From Nitriliruptorales bacterium (lineage in GTDB: Bacteria > Actinomycetota > Nitriliruptoria > Euzebyales > Egibacteraceae): 35,418 nt of DNA. Position numbers and translations under genes: made by a program. Shown piece by piece: positions 1-8,130 of the stretch (position 1 is the first letter of the stretch; each line of letters begins with the position of its first letter). Under the pieces are notes generated by a model. That model did not search any database and was not told the origin of the DNA. It saw nothing but the letters and a program-made list of their open reading frames with translations. The stretch lies in contig WHTG01000007.1 in the NCBI GenBank assembly GCA_009377835.1, positions 1 to 35,418 on the forward strand. The letters are read 5' to 3'.

Positions 1-1
1 C

Positions 2-2194
2 ATGACCACCATGACCACCACACAGACCGACGCCACGCGCAGGCTCGACTTCGCCGTCGAGGGCATGACCTGCGGGTCCTGCGCTGCGCGGGTCCAGAAG
101 ATCCTGTCCCGACAGGACGGTGTGGCGGTTGCCGAGGTGAACTTCGCGACGGGACGGGCTCGTGTCGAGGCCGAACCGCAGGTCGACGTGCCGGGACTGG
201 AAGCCGCGGTGGCCAGCATCGGCTACGGGCTGCACGCGCCTGCTGCTGAGGACCACACGGCTGAGGACGAGGCGGCGGCGCGACGGTCATGGTCGCGCCG
301 CGTCCTGATCGCTTGGCCGCTGAGCCTGGTCATCCTGTGGCTGTCCATGTTCGCCGGCGGCGAGGCGATGATGGACCCGCGGGTGCGGTGGACGCTGTTC
401 GCACTCACGACTCCCGTGCAGTTCTACGTGGGGTGGCCGTTCCTCCGGGAGGCAGCCAAGCGGGCACGCAAGCTGACCGCCAACATGGACACGCTGATCG
501 CGATCGGGACGCTGGCGGCGTACCTGTACTCGGTCTGGGCCCTGGTCACCGACGGGCACGAGCTGTACTTCGAGACCGCGGCGCTGGTCATCGCCTTCCT
601 GGTGCTGGGCCGCTACTTCGAGGCGCGGGCGAAGGGACGTGCTGGGGCTGCGATCCGCGCGCTGCTGGAACTGGGCGCGAAGGAGGCGCGCGTCATTCGC
701 GGCGACGAGGAGGTCATGCTCCCGATCGACCGGGTCGGCGTCGGCGATCTCCTGCGGGTGCGGCCTGGCGAGAAAATCCCCACCGACGGCGAGGTGGTGG
801 ACGGCGCCAGCGCCGTCGACGAGTCGATGCTGACCGGTGAGTCGGTGCCGGTGGAGAAGCGGCCGGGCGACCGCGTCGCCGGCGCAACCGTCAATGCCAG
901 CGGCGTCCTGACGGTCCGGGCGACCGCCGTGGGTTCGGAGACCGCGCTCGCGCAGATCGTCAGCATGGTCGAGGAGGCGCAGGCGGGGAAGGGCAACGTC
1001 CAGCGCCTCGCTGACCGGGTGTCCGCAGTCTTCGTTCCCACCGTCATAGCGATCTCGCTGCTCACCGTCGCCGGCTGGTTGGTGCTCACGGGTGACGTCT
1101 CGAGGGCGGTTCTCAGTGCGGTGGCGGTGCTGATCATCGCCTGCCCTTGCGCACTGGGCCTGGCAACGCCGACCGCCATCATGGTGGGCACGGGTCGCGG
1201 CGCGGACCTGGGCGTGCTCATCAAGTCCGTCGAGGTGCTCGAACGGACGCGCGGCATCACGACCGTCGTGTTCGACAAGACCGGGACCCTCACGCACGGC
1301 GCCATGTCGCTGGTCGACGTCGTGGTCGCCGAGGGCGTCGACGAGGACGCCCTGCTTGCGCGCGCCGCCGCCGCGGAGCGGGACAGCGAGCATCCCGTGG
1401 GCCGCGCGATCGTGGACGGCGCCGGACGACGGGGCGCTGCGCTGCCCTCCGCCACCGGTTTCTCCTCGGTGGCCGGCCACGGTGTCAGCGCCGACGTGGA
1501 CGGCTTCACGGTATGGGTGGGACGACGCAAGCTCGTCGCCGAGGCGGGACTGGTCCTCCCGGAACGGCTCGAACACGCCGCCGAGCGGATCGAAGGGAAC
1601 GGCACGACCGCGGTGTTCGCCGGATGGGATGGGGAGGTCCACGGGGTGCTGGGCGTCGCCGACACGGTCAAGGAGGACGCCCGCGAAAGCATCGACCGTC
1701 TTCACCGCATGGGGCTGCAGGTCGCGATGATCACCGGTGACAACGCCCGTACGGCCGATGCGATCGCGGGGGCGGTCGGCATCGACCGGGTGCTGGCGGA
1801 AGTGCTTCCCGCCGACAAGGTGAGCGAGGTGAAGCGGCTCCAGGGCGAGGGGCAGGTCGTCGCCATGGTCGGCGACGGCGTCAACGACGCCCCCGCGCTG
1901 GTGCAGGCAGACCTCGGTATCGCGATCGGGACGGGCACCGATGTCGCGATCGAGTCCTCGGATCTCACGCTGATGCGGGGCGACCTCGACGGCGTCGCCA
2001 CCGCGATCGCGCTGTCACGCCGCACCTACCGCACGATCGTGCAGAATCTCGTCTGGGCGTTCGGCTACAACACGGCAGCGATCCCGCTGGCCGTCGTCGG
2101 GCTGCTCAACCCGGTCATCGCCGGCGCTGCCATGGCCTTCTCGTCGGTGAGTGTGGTCACGAACTCGCTGCGACTGCGACGCTTCGGCAGGTAG
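2..2194 (+). CDS. copA: Cu(+)-exporting P1B-type ATPase
   Basis: This protein pumps monovalent copper (or silver) out of the cytoplasm using ATP. The 730-residue sequence has one N-terminal heavy-metal-associated domain with GMTCGSC (Cys24, Cys27), the TGES actuator loop (278-281), the CPC metal site in a membrane helix (381-383), the phosphorylation motif DKTGT (Asp425), the HP dipeptide of P1B ATPases (464-465) and GDGVND (624-629). The CPC triad with an N-terminal CxxC domain points to Cu(I)/Ag(I) rather than Zn/Cd. Two ATG codons, at 2 and 11, could start it; the sequence begins one base before the first, so the upstream site and any regulator cannot be seen and a longer N-terminus cannot be excluded. 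Length is normal for a one-HMA CopA. The stop codon lies inside a perfect hairpin shared with the convergent gene that follows. Confidence 0.95.
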   Translation: MTTMTTTQTDATRRLDFAVEGMTCGSCAARVQKILSRQDGVAVAEVNFATGRARVEAEPQVDVPGLEAAVASIGYGLHAPAAEDHTAEDEAAARRSWSRRVLIAWPLSLVILWLSMFAGGEAMMDPRVRWTLFALTTPVQFYVGWPFLREAAKRARKLTANMDTLIAIGTLAAYLYSVWALVTDGHELYFETAALVIAFLVLGRYFEARAKGRAGAAIRALLELGAKEARVIRGDEEVMLPIDRVGVGDLLRVRPGEKIPTDGEVVDGASAVDESMLTGESVPVEKRPGDRVAGATVNASGVLTVRATAVGSETALAQIVSMVEEAQAGKGNVQRLADRVSAVFVPTVIAISLLTVAGWLVLTGDVSRAVLSAVAVLIIACPCALGLATPTAIMVGTGRGADLGVLIKSVEVLERTRGITTVVFDKTGTLTHGAMSLVDVVVAEGVDEDALLARAAAAERDSEHPVGRAIVDGAGRRGAALPSATGFSSVAGHGVSADVDGFTVWVGRRKLVAEAGLVLPERLEHAAERIEGNGTTAVFAGWDGEVHGVLGVADTVKEDARESIDRLHRMGLQVAMITGDNARTADAIAGAVGIDRVLAEVLPADKVSEVKRLQGEGQVVAMVGDGVNDAPALVQADLGIAIGTGTDVAIESSDLTLMRGDLDGVATAIALSRRTYRTIVQNLVWAFGYNTAAIPLAVVGLLNPVIAGAAMAFSSVSVVTNSLRLRRFGR

Positions 2195-2210
2195 GCCGCA
2201 CCTGCCGAAG
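2182..2210. terminator. Perfect hairpin between convergent genes
   Basis: An 11-bp perfect stem (2182-2192 pairing with 2200-2210, 7-nt loop) covers the copA stop codon and lies ten bases before the end of the opposing coiled-coil gene. It has no T-run on either side. Its place between two convergent ends suggests a bidirectional tail-less terminator or mRNA 3'-end stabiliser. That role is inferred; the stem itself is seen. Confidence 0.6.
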
Positions 2211-2220
2211 GCGTACACGC

Positions 2221-2604
2221 CTACCGCCGGTCGCGGGCGTCGTCGTGGTCGTGCCCGTTCGGTGTCATGTCCGGCGCGAGCTCCTGCGCCCGGTCGTGGT
2301 GCTGCTGGGCCTCCGCACGTTCCCGCTGCGCAGTGTCGAGACGCTCCTGGGCCTCCCGCTCGGCCTGTGCCGCACGCTCCTGGACTTCTGCCTGTTCCCG
2401 GCGCGCACGCGCAATCTGCTCCTCGGCGGCCGCGTGTTCCTGTTCCGCGCGGTTCGCCAGCTGCTGCGACTCGCGGATGTGGCCACGCGCCTGCTCATGC
2501 TTCTGCTCGTCCCGCTTTCGCCGCATCCTTGGCGCGACCACAGCGAGCACCAGCAGCACGAGGACGGCGATGACGATGATCGTGATGATGAGTGGTGTGT
2601 CCAT
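2221..2604 (-). CDS. Small membrane-anchored coiled-coil protein
   Basis: No family was recognised. The 127-residue product begins with one hydrophobic segment (about residues 5-24) followed by a basic stop-transfer stretch (PRMRRKR). A long Glu/Gln/Arg/Ala-rich helix (about 30-108) with heptad-like character follows. The tail is acidic and His-containing (GHDHDD near 118-122). The likely topology is N-terminus out with a cytoplasmic coiled coil, loosely like small stress-envelope proteins. The ATG start is supported by a GGAGG site at 2611-2615, six bases upstream. It converges on copA and lies downstream of, and in the same direction as, the secreted hydrolase gene, with a 65-bp gap. A metal role suggested by the His tail and by copA next door is speculation. 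Confidence 0.75.
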   Translation of the reverse strand: MDTPLIITIIVIAVLVLLVLAVVAPRMRRKRDEQKHEQARGHIRESQQLANRAEQEHAAAEEQIARARREQAEVQERAAQAEREAQERLDTAQRERAEAQQHHDRAQELAPDMTPNGHDHDDARDRR

Positions 2605-2669
2605 ATCAGGCCTCCGGTCGGGCTGTCACCCGTACCCGGCGTGTCGGGGTTTCACCCGTCCCCGCGACA

Positions 2670-4268
2670 TCACGAGATGGGCAGCACCGTCACGGCACGC
2701 AGGTCCACCGTGTACGCCCCCTGCCGAGGGACGCCGTACTGCGCGGACCCGGTGGTGATCTCCAGCTCAAGGGCGTGCCGGCGCTTCAGCTTCCAGGCGA
2801 CGCCGTGCAGGTCGAAGGTCCGCCTCACGTCGCCATGGCCCAGACGGATCGGCATCGTCTGATCATCGAGCGTGACGCGGGTGCCGTCAGGAGCCACGTC
2901 CACCAGCTCGAAGAAGACGTGCGAGGCCAGACCCCGCGCCGAGCCCGTCAGCCTGACCCGCGGTACCCCGAAGATCGTCCTGACGTTCTTGGCGCCGGGC
3001 AGGATCACAGATCGCGCGGCCGTGACGCCAAGCTCGTCAGCGGACGCGGGTGCTCCGTTGGCGGGCCCGTCCCCTCCGGTGCGGCCGGGGCCGATCAGCG
3101 CACCGGTTGTCATCGCGTTGCCGCGCACCATCTCCGTTCCCGGCAGCGGGAAGCGCCTGGCGCCGTAATAGCGGCCATTCTGCGCCTGCCACTCGACCTC
3201 TGGGCCGGTGTCCACTCCCCGCCGGCCTTTCACGTAGCGGTCCATCCAGTTGATGATCCGCAGCTGGTAGAGCGGCAGCTCGCCGCTGGGCAGACCCTTC
3301 GGATACCCGGTCGCGCCGCCGGGGTACTGACAGCCCGCAAGCGAGTGGCCGGAGCAGTACGCCATCAGCTTCACGGGCGTGCCGTTGGCGGCGATTCTGC
3401 GGTAGTTGTCGAACGCGTCCTCCAGCGGGAACAGGGTGTCGATCGACCCCTGAATGATCAGTGTCGGCGTCCTGATCCGCTGTGAACGCTGTGTCGTCGA
3501 GCGGCGGGAGAACCACCGCGTGATGCCGGAGCTCTGTTCACCCGTCGTGACGATCTGCGCGTGGCCCTCGTGGATCTGCTTTGCATACACGCCGAGCTGC
3601 GTGCCGGCCGGCGACTGCACGCCGTCGGCTGCAGCACCGGCGGCGCCGGCACCGTAGAGCAGCTCGTTCCAGCCGAGTTTCGGAACCTGGTTCGGGACGA
3701 GATCCTGCGGCAGGTCCCCCCACGAGATCTCCGGCGCGATCGCGTCCACGCGGCGATCGAGGGCGGCCGTGTTGAACTGGATGCCGGCGGCGTTGGAGCC
3801 GCCGATCCACCCGACCCGGGGGTCGCCTGGTCCGTCGCGGCGGATCTCGCGACGTGCCGCCAGGTAGTCGATGAGCGCCTTGGCGTCGCGCACCTCGAAC
3901 TGTGGCGCCGCCACGTTCGCCTCGCCGCCCGACTCGCCGAAACCACGGGAGTCCCACGTAAGGATCGCATAGCCGCGCTGCAGCAGCAGTCCCGCTGTGC
4001 CGTCGGGCGTGCGCTGGCGCGTCCCGCCCCAGCCGTGGGTCTGCAGGATGGCGGGCACCCGGTGCTTCCTCGATGCACCTGGAGGGAGCATCAGCGTCGC
4101 GACGATCGGGACCCCGTCGTCCGAGCGGACGACGATGTCGTCGATGATCCTGGGCTCCGCGGCCCGCGCCGGGACGGCCAGCAGCATCCCCGCCAGGAGT
4201 GCCACGGCGCCGATCGCGGCAAGTGCACGACGCATGCGGGGTGAGGTAGCGGGTGTGGCGGCGTACAC
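2670..4268 (-). CDS. Secreted CocE/S15-type alpha/beta hydrolase
   Basis: This is probably an exported serine hydrolase of the X-Pro dipeptidyl-peptidase/CocE group (acyl ester or peptide substrate unknown). With a GTG start the protein has 532 residues. It has a Sec signal peptide (basic MRR, hydrophobic 15-33, likely cleavage after ARA near 37). The hydrolase core contains HGWGG (79-83), the nucleophile motif GGSNAAG (Ser158), and candidate acid and base Asp277 (IQGSIDTLFP) and His308 (SGHSL). A beta-rich C-terminal part (about 400-532) resembles the XPDC jelly-roll domain. The GTG at 4268 is chosen because a GGAGGT site lies eight bases upstream; the ATG at 4235 has no comparable site and would shorten the N-region by eleven residues. 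Substrate cannot be read from sequence. It is divergent from the importer operon. Confidence 0.82.
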   Translation of the reverse strand: MYAATPATSPRMRRALAAIGAVALLAGMLLAVPARAAEPRIIDDIVVRSDDGVPIVATLMLPPGASRKHRVPAILQTHGWGGTRQRTPDGTAGLLLQRGYAILTWDSRGFGESGGEANVAAPQFEVRDAKALIDYLAARREIRRDGPGDPRVGWIGGSNAAGIQFNTAALDRRVDAIAPEISWGDLPQDLVPNQVPKLGWNELLYGAGAAGAAADGVQSPAGTQLGVYAKQIHEGHAQIVTTGEQSSGITRWFSRRSTTQRSQRIRTPTLIIQGSIDTLFPLEDAFDNYRRIAANGTPVKLMAYCSGHSLAGCQYPGGATGYPKGLPSGELPLYQLRIINWMDRYVKGRRGVDTGPEVEWQAQNGRYYGARRFPLPGTEMVRGNAMTTGALIGPGRTGGDGPANGAPASADELGVTAARSVILPGAKNVRTIFGVPRVRLTGSARGLASHVFFELVDVAPDGTRVTLDDQTMPIRLGHGDVRRTFDLHGVAWKLKRRHALELEITTGSAQYGVPRQGAYTVDLRAVTVLPIS

Positions 4269-4276
4269 GACCGGGG

Positions 4277-4282
4277 ACCTCC
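4277..4282 (-). promoter_or_regulatory. Shine-Dalgarno site deciding the hydrolase start
   Basis: The minus strand reads GGAGGT here, eight bases before the GTG at 4268. The internal ATG at 4235 has only pyrimidine-rich sequence before it. This favours the GTG as the hydrolase start. Confidence 0.6.
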
Positions 4283-4460
4283 GGGGTGGCGGAAACGTGG
4301 CGGCAGCTGCGATACGCGGAGATTCGACGCGGCACCGGCGAACTCCTGCCGTCACTCTCCCGGCGGGAGGAGTTCGCGACCTGTCGCTGAGGCCTCGCCC
4401 GTGGCGTGCCGGGCGGATATTTTTTCGACGTCTGGGCCACATGGGCGGGCGCATTCCCCG

Positions 4461-4466
4461 TAACAT
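4461..4466 (+). promoter_or_regulatory. Candidate -10 element of the importer operon
   Basis: TAACAT fits the actinobacterial TAnnnT -10 pattern and lies 38 bases before the TTG start of the first importer ATPase, predicting a leader of about 30 nt that contains its ribosome site. No convincing -35 was found at 16-18 bp. The 236 bases between this operon and the divergent hydrolase otherwise hold only an A/T-rich patch near 4419-4425. Confidence 0.35.
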
Positions 4467-4492
4467 CTGCCCCGACCAGGCCCTGAGCCGGC

Positions 4493-4498
4493 GAAAGG
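4493..4498 (+). promoter_or_regulatory. Shine-Dalgarno site for a TTG start
   Basis: GAAAGG lies six bases upstream of the TTG at 4505. No ATG or GTG in frame lies close by, so this site decides the unusual TTG start of the first importer ATPase. Confidence 0.6.
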
Positions 4499-4504
4499 CC
4501 AGGC

Positions 4505-5287
4505 TTGCTGGCGGTAAAGAACCTCGAGGTCGTGTACGACGACGTGATCCTCGTCCTGCGAGGGATCAGTATCGAGGTGCCCGAGGGGAAGATCGTGGCC
4601 CTGCTCGGAGCGAACGGCGCGGGGAAGACGACGTTGTTGCGCGCGCTGTCCGGACTTCTCGGCGTCCACGAGGGCGACATCACCAAGGGTGAAATCACCC
4701 TCGACGGGAAACCGATCCACAGGCGTTCACCCGCACAGATCGTCGGGCTGGGAATCAAGCAGGTGCTGGAGGGCCGTCGCGTGTTTGCGGAGTTCAACGT
4801 CGAGGAGAACCTGCGCGTCGGGGCCCACACCAACGCACGGGCCGCGAAGCACAACATGGAACGTGTATTCGCCCTCTTCCCCGTGCTGAAGGACCGCCGC
4901 AAGGCAACCGCGGGTTACCTGTCAGGCGGTGAGCAGCAGATGCTCGCGATGGCGCGGGCGCTGATGTCGGAGCCGCGCTACCTGCTGCTGGACGAACCGA
5001 GCCTTGGTCTCGCCCCGCTGCTGGTCCAGCAGATCCGCGATCTGATCGTCGAGATCAACCGCGCCGGAACCACCGTCCTGCTGGTCGAGCAGAACGCGAA
5101 CATGGCGTTGTCCATCGCCGAACGCGGCTACGTGATGGAGACCGGCAAGATCGTGATGGACAAACCAGCCGCCGAGTTGCTCGATGACGAGGACGTCAAG
5201 GAGTTCTACCTGGGGCTGGGTGCCGAGGGCGAGAAGTCCTTCCGCGACGTGAAGCACTACAAGCGCCGCAAACGGTGGCTGTCATGA
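4505..5287 (+). CDS. livF: Liv-type ABC importer ATP-binding protein (LivF family)
   Basis: One of two ATPases that drive a branched-chain-amino-acid-type (HAAT family) ABC importer at the inner face of the membrane. The 260-residue protein has Walker A GANGAGKTT (35-43), the signature SGGEQQ (140-145), Walker B ending in Asp163-Glu164 (LLLDEPSLG) and an H-loop position occupied by Gln in VEQNA, as is usual in LivF. A basic tail (KHYKRRKRW) follows the domain. The start is TTG with a good ribosome site. The gene opens an operon of six genes. Its last codons and stop form the first copy of a 34-bp tandem repeat that separates it from livG. The substrate need not be an amino acid, because an acyl-CoA synthetase gene sits in the operon. 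Confidence 0.92.
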   Translation: MLAVKNLEVVYDDVILVLRGISIEVPEGKIVALLGANGAGKTTLLRALSGLLGVHEGDITKGEITLDGKPIHRRSPAQIVGLGIKQVLEGRRVFAEFNVEENLRVGAHTNARAAKHNMERVFALFPVLKDRRKATAGYLSGGEQQMLAMARALMSEPRYLLLDEPSLGLAPLLVQQIRDLIVEINRAGTTVLLVEQNANMALSIAERGYVMETGKIVMDKPAAELLDDEDVKEFYLGLGAEGEKSFRDVKHYKRRKRWLS

Positions 5288-5395
5288 GCCGTCAAGCAGC
5301 CGCAAACGGTGGCTGTCATGAGCCGTCAAGCAGCCGCAAACGGTGGCTGTCATGAGCCGTCAAGCAGCCGCAGGCGGTGCGGCGTTGTCATGAGC
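5267..5395 (+). repeat. 34-bp tandem repeat, 3 perfect copies plus 1 degenerate
   Basis: Three identical 34-bp units occupy 5267-5300, 5301-5334 and 5335-5368. A diverged copy follows from 5369 and runs into the livG start, with four extra bases before its TCATGAGC. Each unit carries the end of the livF reading frame (CGCAAACGGTGGCTGTCATGAGC in 5' part, split here: CGCAAACGGTGG then CTGTCATGAGC), so each contains an ATGA stop/start overlap. Perfect identity of the three copies indicates recent expansion by slippage or unequal recombination. There are no spacers, so it is not a CRISPR array. Confidence 0.95.
5284..5393 (+). other. Chain of two ATGA-linked mini-ORFs leading to livG
   Basis: The livF stop (TGA 5285-5287) overlaps an ATG at 5284. 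That ATG opens a 23-codon frame that stops at TGA 5353-5355. This stop overlaps an ATG at 5352, which opens a 13-codon frame that stops at TGA 5391-5393 and overlaps the livG ATG at 5390. A ribosome that terminates and re-initiates at each ATGA would therefore pass from livF to livG. The ATG of the middle copy (5318) is instead in frame with livG. The frames are seen; that they are translated is inferred. Confidence 0.45.
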
Positions 5396-6268
5396 GACGC
5401 ATTCGCCGAGGCGCTGCAGGAGACGCTTGCCGAGGTCGCCCAGGACCGGCCCGTGCTGGAGTTTGACGACGTGGAGCTCAGCTTCGCGGGTGTGAAGGCG
5501 CTCGGCGGCGTCACGTTCGAGGTCCGCCCAAAGGAACTGTTCGCGATCATCGGTCCCAACGGCGCCGGCAAGACGTCGATCTTCAACGTCATTTCCGGCG
5601 TGTACCGGCCGCAGAAGGGTTCGGTGCGGTTTCTCGGGGAGCCGATCCTGGGCAAGCAGCCTCATGAAATCGCAGCTATGGGGCTGTCGCGCACGTTCCA
5701 GAACATCGAGCTGTTCGAGAACCTCACGGTGATCGACAACCTGATGCTGGGACGACATCAGCACGTGCGCTACGGCGTGTTCTCCGCGCTGGTGTACGCG
5801 GGACGTGCCAGAGGCGAAGAGGTCGTGCACCGCGGGGTGGTCGAGGACATCATCGACTTCCTGGAGATCGAGCAGTACCGGAAGTTCCCCGTGGGCCTGC
5901 TCCCCTACGGCATCCAGAAGCGGGTGGAGCTGGGACGTGCGCTGGCGCTGGAGCCCAAGCTCCTGCTCCTGGACGAACCGGTCGCCGGGATGAACCTGGA
6001 GGAGACCGAGGACATGGCGCGCTTCATCCTCGACATCCGTGACGAACTGGACATCGCCATGATCCTCGTCGAGCACGACATGGGTCTGGTGATGGACCTC
6101 GCCGACCGGGTCCTCGTGCAGGACTTCGGGCTTGCCATCGCGACAGGAGCGCCCAGCGAGATCCAGCGCAACCCAGATGTCATCCGCGCCTACCTGGGCG
6201 AGGAACACAGATCGTCCGTGGGCGTCACGGCCACCGCGCGGGACAGAGCAACCGGAGACACGCCATGA
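5390..6268 (+). CDS. livG: Liv-type ABC importer ATP-binding protein (LivG family)
   Basis: Second ATPase of the importer, pairing with LivF. With the ATG at 5390 the protein has 292 residues. Walker A is GPNGAGKTS (55-63); the signature is the LivG-type LPYGIQKR in place of LSGGQ; Walker B is LLLLDEPVAGMN; the H-loop His is in LVEHDMG. In-frame starts at 5309 (GTG) and 5318 (ATG) would add 27 or 24 residues, but those residues come from the tandem repeat and are not family-like, so 5390 is preferred. The sequence before 5390 has no strong ribosome site, which fits re-initiation from the upstream mini-ORF. The 3' end overlaps the next gene by four bases (ATGA at 6265-6268). The N-terminal 20 residues before the ATPase core are acidic and slightly longer than in typical LivG. 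Confidence 0.9.
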   Translation: MSDAFAEALQETLAEVAQDRPVLEFDDVELSFAGVKALGGVTFEVRPKELFAIIGPNGAGKTSIFNVISGVYRPQKGSVRFLGEPILGKQPHEIAAMGLSRTFQNIELFENLTVIDNLMLGRHQHVRYGVFSALVYAGRARGEEVVHRGVVEDIIDFLEIEQYRKFPVGLLPYGIQKRVELGRALALEPKLLLLDEPVAGMNLEETEDMARFILDIRDELDIAMILVEHDMGLVMDLADRVLVQDFGLAIATGAPSEIQRNPDVIRAYLGEEHRSSVGVTATARDRATGDTP

Positions 6269-8130
6269 CCACGACGCTCCAACCCCCCGCGCCTCCTGCC
6301 ACGAAGAGCGTCCCGGGCAGGATCCGTGACAGAGCGAGCCGCGCAGGCGACCGTGTCGCGTTGCGGGAGAAGGACTTCGGCATCTGGCAGGACATCACGT
6401 GGGGCCAGTACTGGGACACCATCGTGACGGTCGGTCACGGCCTGCTGGCGCTGGGCGTGAAGGTCGGAGACCGCGTCGCGATCCAGTCCGAGAACCGACC
6501 TGAGTGGCTGATCACCGACATGGCGACCGTCGCGGTGCGCGCCGTTACGATGGGGCTGTACCCGACCAACCCGGTCGCGGAGGTTCGGTACCTGCTGGAG
6601 AACTCCGACTCGACGATCCTGCTCGCCGAGGACCAGGAACAGGTCGACAAGGCACTGGCGGTTGTGGACCAGCTGCCGAGGCTCGAGAAGATCATCTACA
6701 TCGAGCCACGGGGCGTTCGCCGGCGGTACACCGACCCGCGGTTGCTGTACTGGGACGACTTCCTGGATCTCGGACGGCAGCATCGCAGCGCCGCCGACGG
6801 CGCGGTCGAGCGTTGCATGGCCGAGGCGACTCCCGACGACATCGTCGCCCTCATCTACACCTCCGGCACCACGGGGCCGCCAAAGGGCGCGATGCTCTCG
6901 GCGGCGAACGTCGAGTTCGCGATCCGGACGCTCGTCGAGGAAGGCGGGTTCACCGATCCCCCACCGACGGATACCGACGTCACGCTGTCCTACCTGCCTC
7001 TGTCGCACGTCGCCGAGCGCATCTTCACCACCTGGTTCAACGCGTCTGCGGGACAGCTGGTGCACTTCGCCGAGTCGATCGAAACGGTTCCGCAGAACCT
7101 CAAGGAGGTGCAGCCGACCATCTTCTTCGGCGTCCCGCGCATCTGGGAGAAGATCCACGCGACGGTCGAGATCCGTGTCGCCTCCGCCACCAGGTTGAAG
7201 CGCTGGAACTACCGGTTCTGGATGCGCGTCGCCTCGCGGATCGGCGAGAAAATGGTCGCCAACGGGGGTCGCCACACCGCATCGACCCGGCTGCTCTCGG
7301 CCATCGGCAACGTGTTCCTGTTCCGCGCCCTGAAGGATCGCATCGGACTGCGCAAGTGCCGGTATGCCGCGTCCGGGGCGGCACCCATCGCACCTGAGGT
7401 CCTCAAGTGGTTCATGGGGATCGGCGTGCCGATGCACGAGGTCTACGGAATGACGGAGAACACTGCCGTCGCCACCGCGAACCGCCCGGGGTCCATCAAG
7501 CTCGGGACGGTCGGCGAGCCCTATCCCACGATCGAACTGCGGATCGACGACGACACCGGCGAGATCCTCACCCGGCATCCCGGTGTGTTCCCGGGATACT
7601 GGCAGAACGACGAGGCGACGCGAAAGACGATCGACGCCGACGGGTGGCTGCACACCGGAGACGTCGGCGAGTGGGTCGACGGGACGCATGTCAAGATCAC
7701 CGACCGTCTCAAGGACATCATCATCACCGCGGGCGGCAAGAACATCTCGCCGTCGGAGATCGAGAACTCGCTCAAGACGTCGCCGTTCGTCAAGGAAGCC
7801 ATCGTCATCGGCGACCGTCGCCCGTACCTGGTGGCGCTGATCGGCATCGAACTCGACACGGTCGGCGACTGGGCGACCCGCAGGCGCATCCCCTTCACCA
7901 CCTACCGGGACCTGTCGAACAAGCCTGAGGTCGTCAAACTCGTCCAGGGCGTCGTCGAGGACACGAACACCAAGTTCGCCTCCGTCGAGACCATCAAGAA
8001 GTTCCGGATGCTCCCGAAGGAACTCGACCACGAAGACGGTGAACTGACGGCCACGCAGAAGGTCAAGCGAGCCGCGATGGCCGAGATGTTCGGCGATCTG
8101 GTCGAGGAGATGTACCGGAGCCGATCGTGA
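6265..8130 (+). CDS. Long-chain acyl-CoA synthetase (AMP-forming)
   Basis: An adenylate-forming enzyme that activates a carboxylic acid, probably a fatty or aryl acid, to its CoA thioester. The 621-residue product has the P-loop-like motif YTSGTTGPPKG (198-208), YGMTEN in the acid-binding region, GWLHTGDVGEW and the C-terminal hinge KDIIITAGGKNISPSEIE with its catalytic-lysine domain. Length and motifs match the FadD15/FACL group of actinobacteria. It overlaps livG by four bases (ATGA) and the permease gene by four bases (GTGA), so it is translated as part of the importer operon. This suggests vectorial uptake, with the imported acid trapped by CoA ligation. Chain length and whether the acid is aliphatic or aromatic cannot be told from the sequence. 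Confidence 0.92.
   Translation: MTTTLQPPAPPATKSVPGRIRDRASRAGDRVALREKDFGIWQDITWGQYWDTIVTVGHGLLALGVKVGDRVAIQSENRPEWLITDMATVAVRAVTMGLYPTNPVAEVRYLLENSDSTILLAEDQEQVDKALAVVDQLPRLEKIIYIEPRGVRRRYTDPRLLYWDDFLDLGRQHRSAADGAVERCMAEATPDDIVALIYTSGTTGPPKGAMLSAANVEFAIRTLVEEGGFTDPPPTDTDVTLSYLPLSHVAERIFTTWFNASAGQLVHFAESIETVPQNLKEVQPTIFFGVPRIWEKIHATVEIRVASATRLKRWNYRFWMRVASRIGEKMVANGGRHTASTRLLSAIGNVFLFRALKDRIGLRKCRYAASGAAPIAPEVLKWFMGIGVPMHEVYGMTENTAVATANRPGSIKLGTVGEPYPTIELRIDDDTGEILTRHPGVFPGYWQNDEATRKTIDADGWLHTGDVGEWVDGTHVKITDRLKDIIITAGGKNISPSEIENSLKTSPFVKEAIVIGDRRPYLVALIGIELDTVGDWATRRRIPFTTYRDLSNKPEVVKLVQGVVEDTNTKFASVETIKKFRMLPKELDHEDGELTATQKVKRAAMAEMFGDLVEEMYRSRS

Noticed and set aside
5267-5368. 34-bp repeats considered as a CRISPR fragment
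   Set aside because: Units are directly adjacent with no spacers and contain livF coding sequence; no cas gene is near.
5309-5389. Extended LivG starting at GTG 5309 or ATG 5318 as the main form
   Set aside because: The added residues come only from the repeat and lack family similarity. It is kept as a possible variant product, not as the annotated start.
6190-8031. A 613-residue minus-strand frame opposite the acyl-CoA synthetase
   Set aside because: It is a shadow of a gene with clear motifs and has no recognisable domain.
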